The notes beneath the pieces are model-generated. The model was not told the origin of the DNA. It searched no databases and saw only the letters and a program-made list of their open reading frames with translations. The position numbers and the translations under genes are program-made. A DNA stretch of 35,595 nt from Bacillota bacterium (lineage in GTDB: Bacteria > Bacillota > Clostridia > Acetivibrionales > DSM-2933). Below, one piece after another: positions 1 to 15,900 of this stretch (position 1 is the first letter of the stretch; the number at the start of each line of letters is the position of its first letter). The stretch covers positions 1 to 35,595 of the forward strand of contig JAEYYB010000004.1 in the NCBI GenBank assembly GCA_023430975.1. The letters are read 5' to 3'.

Positions 1-1
1 A

Positions 2-922
2 ATGAACAATGAAGCGGACTATGTAAAGGTTGGTGGGAGTTTTGCCACCTACAGCTCATATAACGATACAGGTTATTTTACAGCAGGCACTCTTGAAATA
101 AAGGGTGACTTCACACAGAAAAATACAAACTATTCAAGTAATTTTAATGCATCAGGAACTCATAAAACTATTCTTAGCGGAAGCGGAGTGCAGAAAATAA
201 GCTTAGAGAATCCTGGAAATTCAACCTTTAACGAATTGGATATAAGAACTGCATCCAGTGTTGTATTTGAAACTGTAATAGCAGCAAGAAAGCTAATAGG
301 GATCTATAAGGCTGAGAGAGCACTTATAAGCCTTGTTAATACCACAGTAGTAGTGGATAAAGATATGGCCGTCAATTCAGGGGTACTTCTTTCAAACTCC
401 TCAATTGATTTATCAGGAAAGGCGGTGGCCATAAAGGGAGATCTGACATTACAAACCGGTACAGTTGATATACATGGAGGAAAGCTTGAGATTGCAGGAA
501 GTGTGCTGCAACCAGGAGGAACCGTGAATATCAACGGAGGAAGCCTTGATGTATCGGGTGACTATAAGCTGCAAAACGGAAATAGCAATTGCTGGGCAGT
601 ATTGAAAATGAATAATGATGCTGATTATGTAAAGGTAGGAGGAAACTTTGCTACCTACAGCTCAAACAATGACACGGGGTATTTTACAGTGGGAACCCTC
701 GAAATAAAGGGAGACTTCACACAAAGGAATACAAACTACACAAATAATTTTGTTGCATCAGGAACCCATAAAACCATTCTGAGTGGAAGTGGGGTTCAGA
801 ACATAAGCTTCGAAAATCCCGGAAATTCAAAGTTTAACCAATTGGTTCTAACAAAATACTTCGATTCAGGATATGTTTTCAGCTCTACACAAGTGTGGAA
901 AACCCTGACTGAATTAATAAAA
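2..922 (+). repeat. Beta-repeat units 1 and 2 of the giant protein
   Basis: Two units share the order ADYVKVGG, a Thr/Tyr/Ser-rich strand, GTLEIKGDFTQ, GTHKTILSGSGVQ and a closing NPGNS-F-N element. The first is cut by the window edge. The two start 606 bp apart, against 555 bp in the later array, because a second short strand set (around LTLQTGTVDIHGG) adds about 17 residues. Short strands with repeated Gly-Gly turns suggest a right-handed beta-helix or solenoid. This is inferred from pattern only. Confidence 0.75.
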
Positions 923-3900
923 GATACCGAATCGCCCACTATTCCGGAAAAACTTGAAGTAGAGTCAACAACAGTTACAACAGCTGCACTTGTTTGGGAA
1001 CCTTCCACTGATAATGCAAGGGTTAGAGGGTATGAGGTATACAGGGATGACGTAAAAGTTGGTATTAGTGAACTGCCCAAATACACAGATTTAAAGCTCC
1101 TGCCTAGTACCAATTACAAGTATAAGATACTGGCATATGATGCTGAGGGTAACAAATCAGGATACAGCGAAGAAATTGCAGCTGTCACAAAAGATGATAA
1201 CGAGCCTCCATCAGTACCTCAAAACCTAAAAATCAAGTCCAGGACCGAAAATACAGTGACCCTTGCCTGGGACCCATCTACCGACAATGTTGAGGTCAAA
1301 GGCTATGAAGTGTTTTGTGATGATAAAAAGGTAGGCACAAGTATAAAAGCAGATTATACTGATGCAAAGAGTGCTTCAGGACTATATACATATTATATTA
1401 AGGCTTTTGACGCAAAAGGCAACTATTCATCTGTAAGTGAATCAGTTTATTTTGATAATATTGCTCCAACACAGCCTCAGGATCTAATAATTGGCACGGT
1501 TACACTTACCAGTGTCCAGTTAAGCTGGTCCAGGTCAACAGATAATATTGATGTAAAAGGTTATGAGGTTTACAGGGATGGAACTAAAATAATCGAAACA
1601 GAATCTACCGATTATACAGATACCGGATTAAAGCCGGGAACCACATACACTTATACAATTAAGGCTTTTGATGCCACAGGTAACAAATCACTTTCCAGCA
1701 GCCAGAAGTCAGCAGTTACCAAAGTGGATAGTGAATCACCTTCGGTACCTGAAGGCTTGACTGCTTCCTCTGTAAACAGCACATCTATAACCCTCACTTG
1801 GACTGCGTCAAAGGATAATGTAGAAGTAACGGGTTATGAAATATACAGAAACGGAATAAAAGTTGGAAACCCTAAAGCATCAAGCTTTACGGATACAGGA
1901 TTGGTACCTAATACTGTTTATGAGTATACGGTTAAGGCCTACGATTATTCAGGAAACTTCTCGTTAATTAGTGAACCGTATAAAGTAACAAGTGCAATAA
2001 ATATCAGCTCGAACCTGGCATTAAGTGAAGATAAAACTTATGGAACCATCTATTTGTCAGGGGGCACTATAAACTTAAACGGTCACAAACTCACTGTAAA
2101 CGGCTCCCTCATACAGACAGGCGGTACGGTAAATGTTAATGGAGGACTCTTAACAATTGATAACGACTACAGAATTGAAAATAAGGGAAGTTATGTATAT
2201 GCTGTTTTGAATATGACAAATGTGTACGACTACGTAAAAGTAGGAGGAGCATTTACAACCTATTCATATAATAATCATACTACTAATTTGACGGCCGGTA
2301 CTATGGAAATAAAAGGAGACTTTATTGAGAGAGCACACAGTTCTTATGACTACAGGTACAATTTTTATACAAGCGGTACACATAAAGTAATATTAAGCGG
2401 ATCAGCATCACAAAAGATTGATTTTCAGTATCCTGCTACTTCTTATTTTAATAGTCTTGAGATTAAAAAGACTTCGGGTCAGATAGTTTTTGTAAACTCT
2501 CTCAATGTAAATAAACTTATTACAAATGGCAGCAAACTGCCGTCAATTTCAGTTAGTTCAATGAACTGGAAGTTGAATGAAGATACAACTATTGATGGAA
2601 ACCTTAATTTGGGGGACAAGTCCATTGATTTGAATGGGTATAAATTGACTGTCAACGGAAGTGTCATTCAAACAGGCGGAACCATGAACATAAATGGGGG
2701 ACAGCTCTTAATAGAGAAGGATTACAGGATAGAGAGCAGTGGAAGCTATGTATCTGCATCCTTGCTAATGAAAAATGAAGCAGATTATGCAAAGGTGGGA
2801 GGAACTTTCACCACATATTCATATAATAACCATACGGGTAATCTTATTGCAGGTACAATGGAAGTAAAAGGAGATTTTATAGAGAGGGCACACAGTTCTT
2901 ACGACTATAGATATAACTTTAGTGCCGGAGGAACACATAAAGTTATATTGAGCGGAACAATATCACAAAAGGTTGACTTCCAGTATCCTGCTGCTTCTCA
3001 CTTTAATATACTTGAGATAAAAAACACATCAGGCCAGGTTGCATTTTCAAGTGACTTAAATGTAAACAAGCTTGTTACAAATGGAAATGCACTGCCTAAC
3101 ATTACTGTTAATTCGATAAATTGGGTACTTAATGAAAATACAGTAATAGCAGGAAACCTGAATTTAGCAGGAAGCACTATTGATTTAAACAAATACAAAT
3201 TAACCGTTAAAGGAAATGTAATTCAAACAGGCGGAACCATGAACATAAATGGGGGACAGCTTTTAGTAGAGAAGGATTACAGGATAGAGAGTAGTGGAAA
3301 TTATGTATCTGCTTCACTTCTTATGAAGAACCAGGCAGACTATGTTAAGGTGGATGGAAGTTTTACCACATATTCATATAATAACCATACCGGAAGTCTT
3401 ATTGCAGGTGCAATGGAATTAAAAGGAGATTTTATAGAGAGGGCACACAGTTCTTACGACTATAGATATAACTTTAGTGCCGGAGGAACACACAAAGTAA
3501 TACTGAGCGGAGCAGCATCACAAAAGATTGACTTCCAATATCCTGCTGCTTCTCACTTTAACATACTGGAGATAAAAAACACATCAGGACAGTTAGTATT
3601 TGCTAGCGATCTAAATGTAAACAAATTTATTACAAATGGAAATACGCTGCCTAATATTACAGTAAATTCGATGAATTGGGTGCTTAACGAAGATGTTGTA
3701 ATAGCAGGAAACTTAAAATTATCAGGAAGTACAATTGATTTAAATGGTTACAAATTAACTGTTGGAGGAAGTGTAATTCAAACAGGCGGAACCATGAACA
3801 TAAATGGGGGACAGTTGATAATAGCAAAGGATTACAGGATAGAGGACAATGGAAGCTATGTATCTGCAAACTTGTTGATGAAAAATGAAGCAGATTATGT

Positions 3901-6900
3901 GAAAGTGGGAGGAAGTTTTACAACATTTTCATATACCAATCATACTGAATATTTAACAGCAGGAACCATGGAAATTAAAGGGGATTTTATACAAAGGTCG
4001 TCCAGTTATTCAGATTATAGATATAACTTCAATGCCGGAGGAACACACAAAGTAATACTAAGCGGAACAACATCACAAAAGGTTGATTTCCAGTATCCTG
4101 CTTTATCTCGCTTTAATGTACTGGAGATTAGGAATACTTCAGGACAGATAGCGTTTGCAAGTGATCTTAGTGTAAATAAACTAGTGGCAAATGGCAATTC
4201 GTTGCCATCGTTAACAGTAAATGCGAGGGAATGGACGCTTTATGAAGATACCGTTATTGCAAAAAACCTTAATCTCGCTGTAAGCAGCATAAATCTGAGC
4301 AGCTATAAGCTCACAATTAAAGGCAGTTTGATACAGACAGGTGGAACCATGAACATAAATGGCGGTCAGCTTATAGTAGAGAAGGATTACAGGATAGAAA
4401 ATAATGGAAGCTATGTGTCTGCTGTATTGGCTATGACAAATAAAGAGGATTATGTCAGGGTAGATGGAGCATTTACAACCTATTCGTATAATAATCATTC
4501 GAGTTATCTTACTGCAGGTACAATGGAGTTAAAGGGAGATTTTACTCAAAGAGCAAACGGAAGTTATTCTGACTATAGGTATAATTTTGCAGCAGCAGGA
4601 ACCCACAAAGTTATATTAAGCGGCAGTGGCGTACAAAAGATAGATTTCCAATATCCTGGATATTCCAAATTCAATATACTGCAAATTACAAAGCCAATTG
4701 ATACTGGGTATTCATTCACATCAAAGTCTGTGTGGAACCAGCTTGTAGAAGCACCTCTAGATAATGAGGCCCCGACAATTCCTGTGAATCTTAAGGTTTC
4801 GGATAAATCGCACTATACAATAACCCTCATATGGGAATCTTCAACAGATAATGTGAAAATGTCAGGCTACAATATATACCGTAATGGCAGCAAGGTGGGT
4901 AATTCAACAGGTACAAGCTATACTGACAGAGGACTTGAGACTGATTCGGAATATACATATACAGTTAAGGCCCTTGATATATTCGGTAACGAGTCACAAG
5001 AGAGTAACTCTGTTACAGAAAAAACATACTCCGATCCAGAGCCGCCGACTCAACCTAAAGGGCTAAAGACAGTATCAAAATCCGACAAATCAATTACTAT
5101 TTCCTGGGAGGCTGCTGAAGATAATGTAGCCGTTACAGGTTATACAATATACAGGGACAAGAGAGTTGTTGCTACAACAGAGGGACTGACCTTTACCGAT
5201 AAAGATTTATCTCCTGCAACAAACTATTCTTACCAGATTAAGGCTTTTGATGCAATGAAGAATTATTCGGAATACAGTCTTCCTCTGTTTGAAAAAACAG
5301 CCGGTGATATTGATGTGCCAACTACACCAGGCAAGCCTACAGTATCAGAAGTAACTGTACAGACTGTAAAAATTACATGGGAAAAATCAAGTGATAACTT
5401 TAATGTTAAAGGTTATGAAATTTATCGTGATGATAAATTGGTCGGAACAGCACCCCAAAATGTTTATACCGATAAAGAGCTAAAACCTTACACTACATAT
5501 AAATACTATGTAAGGGCCTTTGATGATGCATATAACTATTCAAGTGTCAGTGATTCGGTTTATGCAATGACAGAGAAGGACATCATTGCTCCAACTATAC
5601 CTGTTAATGTGGTGCTCGCTACAAAGTCAGCATCATCTGTTACAATAAGCTGGAATAAATCGAGTGACAATGTGGCTGTTAAGGAATATAACATATATCG
5701 TGACAATAACCTCATAGCAACAACAGATAAGCTTAGCTTCACCGATAGCGGCCTAACACAGGATAAAGCATATTCATATACAGTTAATGCCGTAGATACA
5801 TCAGGAAATGAATCAGGTGCAAGCATTGTGCTTATTTGTACACCTTCAGTTCCTGATGCACCTGTAGGTGTCACGGTAGTACCGGGAATATACAGTATGG
5901 ATATCAGTTGGAGTCCGGTAAAATCTGAAGGAACTTCATATTATAAGATATATGCTGGAACTGACAGCAGCAAGCTTGATTTCTGGACAAATGTTAAGAA
6001 CGGAACCAAAGCAACCAGAAATGATATATTAAGCGGAACAGCAATGTATTTTGCAGTAAGTGCTGTTGATATATGGGGTAATGAGGGGCCTATGACAACA
6101 GTAAGCGGTACAACAAATACCGATAAAATTCCGCCTAGCATTACTTTATTCCAGCCTGCTGACGGATCCAGGCTGTCCAACAGGTATGTTGCCCTTAAAG
6201 CAAACGGTACCGATAATGGGGTAATAAGTAAATTTGTGTTTGAGAGCTCAGGAGATGAAGGAAACACATGGACAAAGGTAGCAGAAGTTGACGCTTCATT
6301 TGATGAAAGCACAAAAGAATTCAAGGCACAGACGCTCTTTAGTAATGACAGCACAAGCGGAAGGTATTTGTTTAGGGTATCTGCACTGGATAAAGAGGGT
6401 AATAAATCTGAGACTGTAACATACTCAATAACCCTTGATTACACATCACCTGAGGTGCCGCAAGGAGTTACAGCGACTGCAGCTGCAGGAAAGAATGTTA
6501 TTTCGTGGAATAAGGTAACTACAGAAGATTTGTCAAAATACAGAGTCTACCGTAAAAAAGGAAATGAAAGCTTTGCAAGGATAGACACATTAGCTTCGGA
6601 TATACTCACATACAGTGATTATAACGCTGAGGTAGGTCAAACTTATGAGTATGCTGTTTCTTCGTTGGATGATTTGGGTAATGAGAGTGCTTTATCGCAA
6701 TCGGTACAGGTTACCACAGTTAATTTTACACCTACGCTGCAGCTTGCTCCGCAAGAGGCAGGACCTGAGGCCCAGCTTTCCTTTAGCGGTAAAGGCTTCA
6801 AACCTTTAGAAGCAGTGGATCTCTACATTGACGGAGTTTATCTTGTAAGTGGAAAAGCCGATCAGAATGGAGATGCCATAATTACATGGAGGTATGTAAA

Positions 6901-9900
6901 GAATGTGACTCCCGGTGAGCATAAGTTCATTTTAAAGGGAAAGAGCAGCCTCACTCAGGCTGAAACTGGCTTTACTGCACTTATTGATCTTTTGGAAGCA
7001 CCTACAGGCCTTACTGCATCATCAGGCCAGATTGAGATAAATCTTAACTGGACTGCACCTAAGGGGACTATTGCATATTACAGAGTATACAGAAAAACGG
7101 CCGCGGAAGAACTGAGGGTTATATTTGATAATGTGAAAGTTATAGGAATCAAAGACATAAATGTATTAAAGGACATTGAGTACCAGTACCAGGTGTCTGC
7201 CGTTGACATTTATGGAAACGAAGGAAGTTTATCAACTGTTGCGACTGCCAAACCTTTACCCGACAGTGAGAGTCCTTATGTCACAAGCCTTACCGCTTCA
7301 CGTCAAGGAGAGGTGTTGAAGCTTTCATATGGGGTGCAGGATAACGTAGGAGTAACCGAAATAAAGCTGTACTATAAAAAAGGACTTGATGAATGGAAAG
7401 ATATTGGAACGTCAATGCTGCTGCCTCAAAGAGGTACTGTCTATAGTTCAAATTATGAGTGGAACACAAAAGATATGGCAGACGGAAGTTATGAAATAAA
7501 GGCTGTTGCATATGATAAGGAAGGTAATTACAGCCAGGATTATAAAATCAGCGTAAAAATAAGAAATACCCCGCCTGATGCTCCAAGTAAGCTTACGGCA
7601 ATTGCAGGTGAACTTAAGGTTGACTTGAGCTGGGCAGAGGTGGTGGACAGTGAACTTGACATTTACAGCCTGTATAAAAGCACAGATGGTATAAACTTTG
7701 AGCTTGTTACAAGGACAAAACTTCTTTCTTATACAGACACAAAGGTTGGAGTAGGAAGTACATATACATATAAGGTAGTTGCTATTGATAAATACGGACA
7801 TGAAAGTGAGCCGGCATTAAGTGAAGAGGTAAAGGTAAAAGCAGATATAACACCTCCAGTGATAAAAGCTATAATACCTCAGGACGGCAGCAAAATTAAA
7901 GGAAGGGTTAACTTAAGTGCTATTGCGGTAGATAACTTCAATGTTAAGAATATTGAGTTTTTCTATAAGTCAAATAATGATATAGACAAGTGGGTTAGCC
8001 TTGGGACTACGGTAACCGGAACTATCACATGGGATACAGCAGCATCCGTATCTGATGGAGTTTACGGAATTAAGGCGGTTGCACAGGATGATTATCTTAA
8101 TAAAGCTGAGATGATTGCGGTATACACAATAGACAATACACCTCCAGGCATTCCATTACTTGCGGCCAGTTCCTCCGAGCTTAAGATATCCCTTACATGG
8201 CAGGTTAGAGATGCTGACAGCGACATTAGCTATTTTGAGGTGTGGAGGGGAACTAATGGAACTGACCCTGATTCATTCAAGCAGATTGCAAGGGTTGAGG
8301 GGCAAGTATATGTTGATAGTGCGGCACCATTAGATAAGGACAGTTTTTATAAGGTAGTTGCTGTGGATAAGATGGGCAACAGAAGTGAAGGTTCAAACAT
8401 TGAAAAGTTAAGGCCTGGAAATGACCTGACTGCTCCTGTCATAGATAAATTTGAGCCTGCAGGCGGAAGTGTGTTAAGAGGAAAAGCCGAGATTAGGCTT
8501 CATGCAAAAGATAATGTAGGAGTTAAAACCTATGAAGTTTATTTAAGGAAGTTGGATGACAGCGGAAAGCCTCAGGGGACAGGGGATTGGAACATATTTG
8601 CAACTGTGGACAACCAGAGCCAGAGCGATGTGGTTATAACCTGGGATACCTTATCGGTATCGACTGAGGGAGTAGAAGCATACCCTGACGGCATGTATGA
8701 GGTAAAGGTATCTGCAGCAGATAAAAACAACAACAAATCAGAGAGAATCGAGGCATATATATTGGCAAACAATCCTCCGGCAGCACCTGAAAAAATATAT
8801 GTGGGTGCCGAAGAGTGGAAACTCATTGTGAGCTGGTCACCTGTAGTAAGATCGGACTTTGATCATTATGTATTATATAGAAAAGAAGGAAAGGATGGAG
8901 AATGGAGAAAGATTGTTTCCAATACAACATCCAATCTGTACGTAGACTATATGAAGGATCCTTCCAAGGCATACTACTACAGGGTATCTGTTGTGAATGA
9001 TCTTGGCAGGGAGAGTTCTCCAAGCTATGATTATTCAAACGCTGCACAAATTGATCCGAAGATAAGCACTCATGCATTGCATGAGACAACAAAACCCTTT
9101 ATATCTGAAATGAAACCCGCTGAAATGAGCAGGTGGAATTATAACATACCATTTAAGGTAACAATTAATGACCCTGTAGCAGTTAAGGTATTGTATGAGT
9201 ATGCATATCTTGGGGAGTCTTTGGATAGTGAGCTTAAAGGCAATGAAACCTGGCAGGCTTTAGGTGAGGACATTTTACCTCAGTTTAAGGATCCAAGCCT
9301 TATGAGCGGTATGGATTTAACAAATACATTTAGCTCAGAACTGAACTTTGATGTGTCAAATCAACCGGCAGGAATTTATGCCGTTCGTATAACAGCCATA
9401 AATAAAGGTGGTGTTGAGGCAGCATTCATTAAGAAATATATTATTGACCGTGAAGCACCGGTAGCACCAAATGGTCTTTCTGCAGAGGATCCCAAGACAG
9501 GTGGAGAAATAGGGCTCACATGGCTAAAAAGCAGTTCTTCGGATATTGACTACTATGAAGTAATGAGGGCAACAGAGAGCGGAGGGCCTTTTACCGCTGT
9601 TGCAAAATCAAGATCACTTGTTTACAGGGATACAGGCCTCACAAATGGCTTAGCATATTTCTATATTGTTAAAGCTGTTGACAGTGCAGGAAATAAGAGT
9701 GATGCTTCAAACCAAGTAACAGGAGTACCGACAGCGGTATGTGACCTTTCAGTTAGGGAGGTTACATTTAATCCGGAGGTTCCCGTCTTTGGTAAAACCT
9801 CTATTATGAGTGCACTGGTAGAAAATAACGGATATGCAAGGGCGAAAGGAAATGTTACATTCTACATAAATAACGGAGATTCATGGAAGCTTTTAGGAAA

Positions 9901-12900
9901 TACCGGTATAGAAGTAAGTTCATTTACAAATACCGAAGCACGTATTAATTGGGTGCCTGTAAACGGCACTGAGGCACCTGTTAGAATAAAGGCTGTTGTT
10001 GACATATCAGGAGACATATCCGATTTGGATTTAAGCAACAACTTTAAAGAGACTGAGTGCGGTTTAAACTTTGCACCCCAAGCAGAAGCGGAGCTGCCGC
10101 AAGTTATAAACTCAGGTGAATTATTCGCTGCAAAAGGCTTATTGAGCAAGGACAGCGATGGAAGCATAGCGGCATACAAATGGAATATGGGTGACGGCAG
10201 CCTCAAGGAAGGGCCACAGATAACTCATATGTACCAGACGCCAGGTAAATACCAGGTTACACTTACGGTAACAGACAACAATGGGGCAGAAGGATCGGCT
10301 GCGGCTTGGATAACAGTCAATGACAGCAGGCCTGATCTGGTGGTATCGGAAATTAAATGGAATCCAACCGATCCTAAAGAAAACGATGTTGTAAAAATTA
10401 CAGCCACAATAGGCAACACAGGGAAAGGGCCAAGTACAGTAGGCTTCCTGGCAGGATTCTATATCGACAACCAATATGTGGGGTACACAAGGGTAGACAG
10501 CAGCATTGAGAAAGGTTCAAGCATTGATGTAACTTTCTCATGGATAGCAACGCCGGGCATGCATATTGTTAAGGTAGTGGCCAATGATATTTTAGACAAC
10601 CTTAAAGAAACATCAAAGACCAACAACACTGCAACTTCCGTACTTACATCCAAACAGGTAAGCTTCCCTGATGTAATAGTGGATAAAATAACTTGGTCGC
10701 CGGATAAAACAGATATTGCAAGTGAAAGTCCATTTGTATACAGGACAACTATTTCCAATATAGGAAACGCCAATGCAGAGAAATTCTTTGTTTCACTTTA
10801 CATTGACGGAAAGTGGATCGCAAAGCAGAATGTTAATCTTTTAAGCCCTGGGGCAAGCCAGGAACTGGCATTTTCAGTTAAGCCCGTTTCGGGTAAGCAT
10901 GAGGTGACTATAAAGGCAGACGATCCTGCACCTCTACTGGTTGAGCCAATTAGGGATAATAATATAAAAACTGTAACAACCCCGGAGTTTACAGTAACTT
11001 ATCCGACCCTTTCATTAAGTCCGATAACATGGCTGCCGAAAGAAACTACACTTACAGAAGGGACATCTCTGACATATGAAACAAAGCTTGTAAACACAAG
11101 CACCATAGATATTACCCATAATTTTAAGGTGGATTTCAATGTTGACGGACAGGTAATAAGAAGTTTCAACATAGACAGACTGAACGCAGGCGAGGAGAAG
11201 GAGCTATGGACAAGGTGGTATGTACAGCCGGGACCTCATACTGTAAGCATAACAGCAGACCCAGATTCCACAGTTACAAACAGCGTTTATGGTGCCCATG
11301 TTGAGGCTGCAGTTCCAAACCTTAACATAATATATCCAGATCTTAATATAACTGATGTCCAGTGGTCACCGCTCAATGTAAGGTATGGAGAACCTGTATC
11401 CTTTGTTGTTCGTGTCAGCAATCAAAGCGTAACGTCAGTCTTTAACAAGTTTAATGTTGGGCTTTATGTTGATGGAAAAGCTGTGGCAGGAAGTGCTGTT
11501 GAAGGCTTAAGAGGACATAGCACGGCTATAGTGGGTATTAAATGGGAACCTAATGATACGGGTATACACAATGTTAAAATAGTTGTAGACAACTTCAATG
11601 AGGTTAGGCAAGCACCCATTGGTGATGGAGTAATACGAACATGGGAAAGAAGCTTTGATGTAGCAGACAGGCTTGTAATAGAGGCACATCCGAACGAGAA
11701 GGATATGAGCGATGATCTTGGATATGTCTTATGCTCCCTGGTTGAAGACTATATGCCAATGACTGTATCCGCCAGAAAAGCAAGTGACAAAATGAGGCTC
11801 TTAGGTCCTGAGAGCGATATATATGCCAGATACGAACTAATACAGGATGAAAAGGTTGTTTTATCAGACATAATAGGATTTGATCCTGTTTCGAGAACTT
11901 ATAAGGGACAGCTGCCGCTTAAGTTATTAAAACCCGGAATTTATAATCTTAGTATTGAAGCAGGGGATGCGGTTGAATCCTATACAACCACCTGCAACTT
12001 GGGAGTTCTTTTACAAAAGGATCTGGACATAACAATAGAGACCGAAAAACAAAATTATAATGCCAACGATAAAGTGCATATATCAGGTTACTTTAAATAT
12101 AAGGATGGCAAGCCTCTTGCAAATTCCAAATTAGTATTGGATTTACAGCTTGAGCCTGAATCGGATGATCCTAGGAAGCCTTGGAAGGCAGAACATATTC
12201 TGACCCTTGAAACAGATGAAAATGGTCACTTTAAACACGATTTCATACCTGTTACAGCGGAAGCAGGAAAGTGGAACGCTTATATAATTGCATTTGACAA
12301 GCTTTTGAGCGGGACAGGTTATACCTCCTTTACAGTATATGGTATGACTGCTTCACCGACCAATCTTTCAGTTACTGCATCAAAGAACTCACAGTTCTCA
12401 AGGGTTATAAGCATTAAGAATACTGCTGACTCAGGAGAGGCAAGCCTTACCGGATTAAGTGCGGTACTTAGAAACCTGACTCCCGATAGTAAGGTTAATG
12501 CCGTAATAGATACATCAACACTTAAATCCACATTAAATCACGGAGAGTCCAGCAGTGTTGTTTTAAACGTTAACGCACCTCTCGATGTGGCGGATACTGC
12601 TGAATATGAGATTGTATTCAGCAGCTTGGAAGGTCCAAGCACCAAATCAAGGATAAAGCTTAATTTAAGGCCGGCAGTTCCTATACCTGTTACCGATCCG
12701 AAGGGAATTGATATAGGCGTTAACCCTGGTTCAAATATTATAAGGACTGTAAAGGTTATTAATAAAGGCCTCGGGAAAATGGACAACATAAAGCTTGAGG
12801 CACCGGCTTCAATACCGTGGATTAAGCCCTTTGATTTAGGAAAAACAAGCCTTGCTCCAGGTGAGGAAACCAGATTTAACATTTCAATAAATCCGCCGCA

Positions 12901-15900
12901 GGGAACAGCACTTGGACAGTATCAGGATGTTGTTACTGTGACGGACGGCAAATATAAGGCAGTTGTCACAGTAGCAGCGGAGGTTTCCACCATCAACACA
13001 GGCTCGGTTTCATTCCTTGTAACGGATGACTCAGGTGCACGTGTTGCAGGTGCAGAGATCAACCTTGTAGGCAAAGACCCTTATATCCAGTCGAGAAACG
13101 GGCAGGAAATAACATATTATCAGCACTTCTACGGAAGAACAGACGCAAACGGACTTGTTACATTTGAAGACAAGCCCATAGGTGAGTATACATATTATGT
13201 ACAGGCACAGGGACGTATGAAGCTTTCAGGAACTACACATATAATGCCTAAAACTGAAGCTTCTATGGTAGAAGTAAAGATGGAAGTAATGCCGGTTCAG
13301 ATTGAATGGACAGTAGTTCCTACAACTATACAGGATAAATATGACATCAAGCTGGAAATGAACTTTACGCCAGCTAATATTCCAACGCCTAAGTTTGGAC
13401 TTGTACCGCCTTGGATTACCATACCCAAGCAGGTAACCGGTCCTGTATACCTGGAAGCTACCGTTGTAAATACCGGTATGGTGCCTATAATAGATGCAAT
13501 GGCTTCTGTAATCCGTGAAAACTCCAAGGATACCGGTATCAGTATTGTCGGCGGGGGATATATTGGAGAAATTCCTGCTCACGGAAGCACAAAGATAAAG
13601 ATAAAGGTTGATCCGGGATACTATAACCTTAAGTTTGGCATAAAGGATTTAGGGCAGGAGGATAAGGCTCCCAACAGGATCCACATAATGGGTAACTATG
13701 TAAGCTTTGATAATGATACAGGGCTTCCAATGGACCCTCCGGGTAAGGTAGATACAAACCTTGCACTCTGCAATCCTGGGGAACAGAAGGCCAAGGTGGA
13801 AATAACCATTCCAAGTCTCGGAGATACTAAGGAAGAAGAAATACAGTTGCCTGAGGGCCAGATGGAGGAGCTTGACTACTTAAATTCAATGGACGGCTTT
13901 GGAGGAGGATCAGGCAGCGGAACAGTTAACGGAATAATTGCTTTAAAGCTTGACCAGACTGCGACTTTGGAAAGGCAGGCCTTTAACGCAACATTGAAGG
14001 TAACAAACGGTTATCCGGTTTATTCACTGCAGAATCTATCTGTTAGAGTGCAGATAACCGACACTGAAGGAAATGATGTAACAAACAAGAACTTTATTAT
14101 TCCAACAAGCCTTTCGGGAATATCAAGCCTTGACGGTTCTTCGAGCCTCGCATCAGGCCAGGGAATGCTGTCCACATGGCAGCTTATACCGGGTGAAGGC
14201 TTAGGGGGTACTGATCTTTCGGGTAAGGTTTATCTGGCAAAAGCAGTCATTTCATACTATCTTAATGGGAAGTATGTAGAAACTACTACAAAGGCAGAGG
14301 AGATAACAATCTATCCTCAGCCAAAAATAAAGCTTCATTATTATATACCTCAAAAAATTACTGCAGGGGTTCCCTTCAGACTGGGAATAATTGCAGAGAA
14401 TATAGGGGATGGAATTGCAAAAAACCTTACTGTTGAATCAGGCCAGATTGAAATAAGCTCAAATAGTATAGGCCTTGATACAAACTTTAGAATAGTAGGA
14501 ACATCATTTGGCTTAAGTACCGATACAAGCTTTAAGATTAGTCTAGGCGATATAAAGCCCCACAGCAAGGTTAGCGGATACTGGATGGTAAGATGGGAAA
14601 TGTATGATGAAGGACCTGACGGCAAGCCATTAGAGGGAGAGTTTAAGAACTTCAAGGCAACCCTTCATCATCAGGATTATAAAGGATTGCAGTTGAACCC
14701 TTTAATTACAGGGGTTACAACAGAAATAATCGGTAAGGATAACGTGTTGTCCGATCCCAATGATTCTGATAACTCCCTTACCCTTGTGAACGTTGGAGAT
14801 ACAGGTTTCCCAAGTTATCTACTGAACCTTAAGACAGGTGTACAAATACCCATTTACGTTCCACAGAGCCTTAATATTTTAAAACAGCCGGGAGAAGAAG
14901 AAAGTCTGCTTAAGTTTGAAGTGCCGGCTCTCACAGGTGACCCTGATGCACAGGGAGCTCCAAGGTACCAGGTGCTTATGCTGAAGGACCCAATGCCGAA
15001 AGCCAATGTGAGCAGTGTTACAAGAGAGGTATATGCAGAGAAAAATGAAATAGTTACTTTAAGTAAAGTCAACTGCTGGAAGGATAGCGGAAATATTTAC
15101 ATCGTAGATGAGATACCTATATATAAAGTTAAGCCCCAAAGCGACACCGGAAGCCAGGCAAGGTATTACTGCAAACCTGTCTATACCGTAGACTTCAGAT
15201 CCGGTGCCGTAATAAGTGCTGTAGAATACTCACAGATTATTTATGACATTGATCAGAGGGATTTAGATAAGATTAAGAAGAAGGTCTATTATGACGTGGG
15301 TCACTACCCTGATGAGGGTGATGCCTTTACAATAAGGGCTAAGGTTGAGAATAAGGGCAATGATATAGAAAGCGGTATAGTTGAGTTCTTTGCTACGGGC
15401 GGTGACATAAAGGGTGAGATAAAAATAGGCCAGGCAAGTTTCAGCGGCCTTCAGCCACTTTTCACAACCTATGTGTATGTTGACTGGACCTACGGCAAGG
15501 GCGGAAAATACAGCGTTACTGCAAGAGTTGCAGGCAGCACTTCAAAGGAAGCTTCAAAAGATGTAGCAGTTCTAATAAACAGCAAGCCTTATGCCGATGC
15601 CGGTGTAGACTTTTCTGAGGATGTTTTGAAACCTGCTCATTTTGACGGATCACGCTCATATGACAAAGATGGGTATATACAAAGCTATATTTGGGAATTT
15701 GGTGATGGAGAAAGTGCTTCAGGGGTAACACCAACCCATAAGTACCTGCATTCAGGAACCTACAAGGTTAAGCTCACTGTGACGGATAATAACAGTGCCG
15801 AAACTGTGTCCCAGATGCAGATTACCGTCAATGAAACAAGGGCTGACCTTAGAGTAACAGAAATTGTTTTAGACAGCGATTCACCAAAGGAAGACCAATT

